Origin: Candidatus Obscuribacterales bacterium
GTDB taxonomy: Bacteria; Cyanobacteriota; Vampirovibrionia; Obscuribacterales; Obscuribacteraceae
Length of the DNA stretch: 6,350 nt
Assembly (NCBI GenBank): GCA_021732245.1
Contig: JAKFVJ010000149.1
Location: 1-6,350, forward strand
Reading direction: 5' to 3'
The notes beneath the pieces were generated by a model. It was not told the DNA's origin and made no database searches. It was given only the letters and a program-made list of their open reading frames with translations. Both the position numbers and the translations under genes were made by a program. Shown piece after piece: positions 5,127-6,350 of this stretch; positions within the stretch are counted from its first letter, which is position 1, and each line of letters opens with the position of its first letter.

Positions 5127-6167
5127 ATGTACAACCGATCACACCGAAACTCAGGACATCGAGCGATGAATGCGCTCAAGAAAGCAGGACAGAAGCACAC
5201 TTCTTTCGGTGAGATCGCTGATGGACAGTTAGAGAAGACATATCACTCAATTTTGAATCAAGACTGCTTGAAGCTTTTGAAGCAGATTCCAGATGAGTCA
5301 ATCCAGCTCATTGTGTGCGATCCGCCGTACAACATTCAACTTGCTGATTGGGATATTCATAGCAATTACATGGAGTTTGCGGCTGCTTGGTTAGAGGAAG
5401 CCTATCGCGTCCTCTCACCAACTGGCAGCATTGTTATCTTCGGGGGTCTTCAGTACCAGGATGAAGCAGGGTCGGGCGATTTGCTCAGCCTGATTCACCA
5501 TATGCGCCACAACAGCAAAATGCGTTTAGTCAATCTGATCGTCTGGAATTATCCAAACGGAATGAGTGCACATCGGTTCTTTGCCAATAGGCATGAGGAA
5601 GTTGCATGGTTTGCGAAAACCAAAAAGTACTACTTCGATTTAGAGTCTGTGCGTGAGCCGTATGACGAAGAAACAAAAAAGATGTACATGAAGGACAAGC
5701 GGCTAAGGGCTGAAACGGTAGAGGCTGGGCGAAATCCTACAAACGTTTGGCGCATCGGAAGATTGAATGGAAATTCAACGGAGCGCGTTGGACACCCGAC
5801 GCAGAAACCCAAAGCGATCATTCAAAGGCTTGTAAGGGCGCTGTCTTATCCGGGTTCAACTGTACTAGATTTCTTTGGCGGAAGCGGCGTTACGGCGCTT
5901 GTGGCCATCGAAGAACAGCGGCATAGCATCGTTTCGGATCTAGATCCATCGATCCATAAGTATTTCGACATGCACATGAAACAGAACCTGATGCAGCTCA
6001 AAATAGGTGCTGTAGAGCATGAAATACTTAAGGACGAAATCAATCCGCTCGTCTTGAAACCGATAGCGCCGCCGGTTGTTACCGCAAAACAGGCAAAGGA
6101 AGAAGATTCAGAGGATGAAAGCTGTGCAGTTGTCGAACCAGTTTTGGCGACTGCTCCGGTAGTCTGA
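5127..6167 (+). CDS. Beta-class N4/N6 DNA methyltransferase (RsrI-like)
   Basis: The product is 346 residues. The catalytic motif DPPY (65-68) precedes the AdoMet-binding motif LDFFGGSGVT (247-256), the permuted order that defines beta-class amino-methyltransferases. GHPTQKP (222-228), upstream of the AdoMet motif, is a hallmark of the RsrI/HinfI/Mod branch. The segment between (about 130-215) should hold target recognition. It would methylate adenine N6 or cytosine N4; the recognition sequence cannot be read from the protein. At this length it resembles a stand-alone Type II enzyme and not a Type III Mod of about 600 residues. ATG 5127 has GAGG about 7 nt upstream, inside the end of the helicase gene, so translation is probably coupled. 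The last 45 residues are a Pro/acidic low-complexity tail (KEEDSEDESC). It likely protects self DNA from the upstream nuclease-helicase. Confidence 0.9.
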   Translation: MYNRSHRNSGHRAMNALKKAGQKHTSFGEIADGQLEKTYHSILNQDCLKLLKQIPDESIQLIVCDPPYNIQLADWDIHSNYMEFAAAWLEEAYRVLSPTGSIVIFGGLQYQDEAGSGDLLSLIHHMRHNSKMRLVNLIVWNYPNGMSAHRFFANRHEEVAWFAKTKKYYFDLESVREPYDEETKKMYMKDKRLRAETVEAGRNPTNVWRIGRLNGNSTERVGHPTQKPKAIIQRLVRALSYPGSTVLDFFGGSGVTALVAIEEQRHSIVSDLDPSIHKYFDMHMKQNLMQLKIGAVEHEILKDEINPLVLKPIAPPVVTAKQAKEEDSEDESCAVVEPVLATAPVV

Positions 6168-6180
6168 TAACGGCAATTGC

Positions 6181-6211
6181 ATTGTCCTTGCCTCTGTGAG
6201 CCAAGGACAAT
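6181..6211. other. Stem-loop after the methyltransferase gene
   Basis: ATTGTCCTTG (6181-6190) pairs perfectly with CAAGGACAAT (6202-6211). Inside, CTC (6192-6194) pairs with GAG (6198-6200) around the same centre. No T-run follows, so it is not a standard intrinsic terminator. It may be a transcript-end structure, a protein binding site or an element boundary. Confidence 0.55.
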
Positions 6212-6350
6212 TGAGCGTCACAGAATAAATATTATGTATTACGCCGTCCCAAAACCCCACCCCTGTTAGGGTTTCAGGCTTCGAATTTTGCACAACGGCT
6301 GATAAAAACGGGGTTCAGCTGCGCTCCTGGCTATTTATGGGGTACTTTGG
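6212..6350. other. Non-coding right end with short inverted repeats
   Basis: No supported gene was found on either strand. An AT-rich stretch (about 6223-6240) is followed by AAACCC (6252-6257) paired with GGGTTT (6269-6274) over an 11-nt C-rich loop. Then GCTGA (6298-6302) pairs with TCAGC (6315-6319); read leftward, the second hairpin has an internal T-run. It may be the end of a convergent gene's transcript or an element boundary, but no attachment site or tRNA end was recognised. Confidence 0.35.

Noticed and set aside
5127..6167. Type III Mod subunit
   Set aside because: At 346 residues it is much shorter than Mod proteins, and the partner helicase has its nuclease domain at the N-terminus, not the C-terminus.
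6181..6211. Intrinsic terminator
   Set aside because: The stem is good, but no T-run follows it on either strand.

Overview
This looks like an accessory or mobile region of a gammaproteobacterium. The base composition is moderate (about half G+C by eye), the protein style is proteobacterial, and the gene mix is typical of an integrative element, plasmid or defence island: a primase-polymerase, a small DNA-binding regulator, an XRE regulator, a nuclease-helicase and a DNA methyltransferase. No ribosomal RNA, tRNA, transposase, integrase or CRISPR array was seen, and the host genus cannot be fixed from the sequence.

Layout. (1) Positions 1-839, minus strand: the N-terminal part of a gene cut by the window edge. 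It encodes an archaeo-eukaryotic primase (AEP/PrimPol-like) domain with recognisable catalytic motifs. (2) Positions 840-1275: a control region. It holds a rightward sigma70-type promoter, a predicted RNA of about 96 nt ending in an intrinsic terminator, an 11-bp direct repeat, and a second promoter. (3) Positions 1276-1941, plus strand: a MerR/excisionase-like helix-turn-helix protein with a coiled coil and a Trp-rich tail. The leader and N-terminal coding part of this gene carry two clusters of DNA repeats with an 11-bp (one helical turn) period built around GATC. (4) Positions 1938-2070: a second promoter-RNA-terminator unit whose dimensions closely mirror the first. (5) Positions 2085-6167, plus strand: a 36-nt imperfect palindrome followed by three closely spaced genes. 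These are a small XRE regulator, an 892-residue protein joining a Vsr/DUF559-type nuclease domain to an SF2 helicase, and a beta-class N4/N6 DNA methyltransferase. (6) Positions 6168-6350: non-coding, with stem-loops.

Interpretation. The three-gene block reads as a compact restriction-modification-like defence operon. The methyltransferase would mark self DNA, the nuclease-helicase would be the ATP-driven effector, and the XRE protein would time expression in the manner of a C protein by binding the palindrome. It does not match the usual layout of Type I (no HsdS), Type III (Mod too short, nuclease at the wrong end), BREX or DISARM systems. The left half looks like a replication or maintenance module: a primase, a DNA-binding protein whose own gene carries phased repeats, and two look-alike small RNAs on either side of that gene. 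The two halves probably travel together on one element, but that link is inference.
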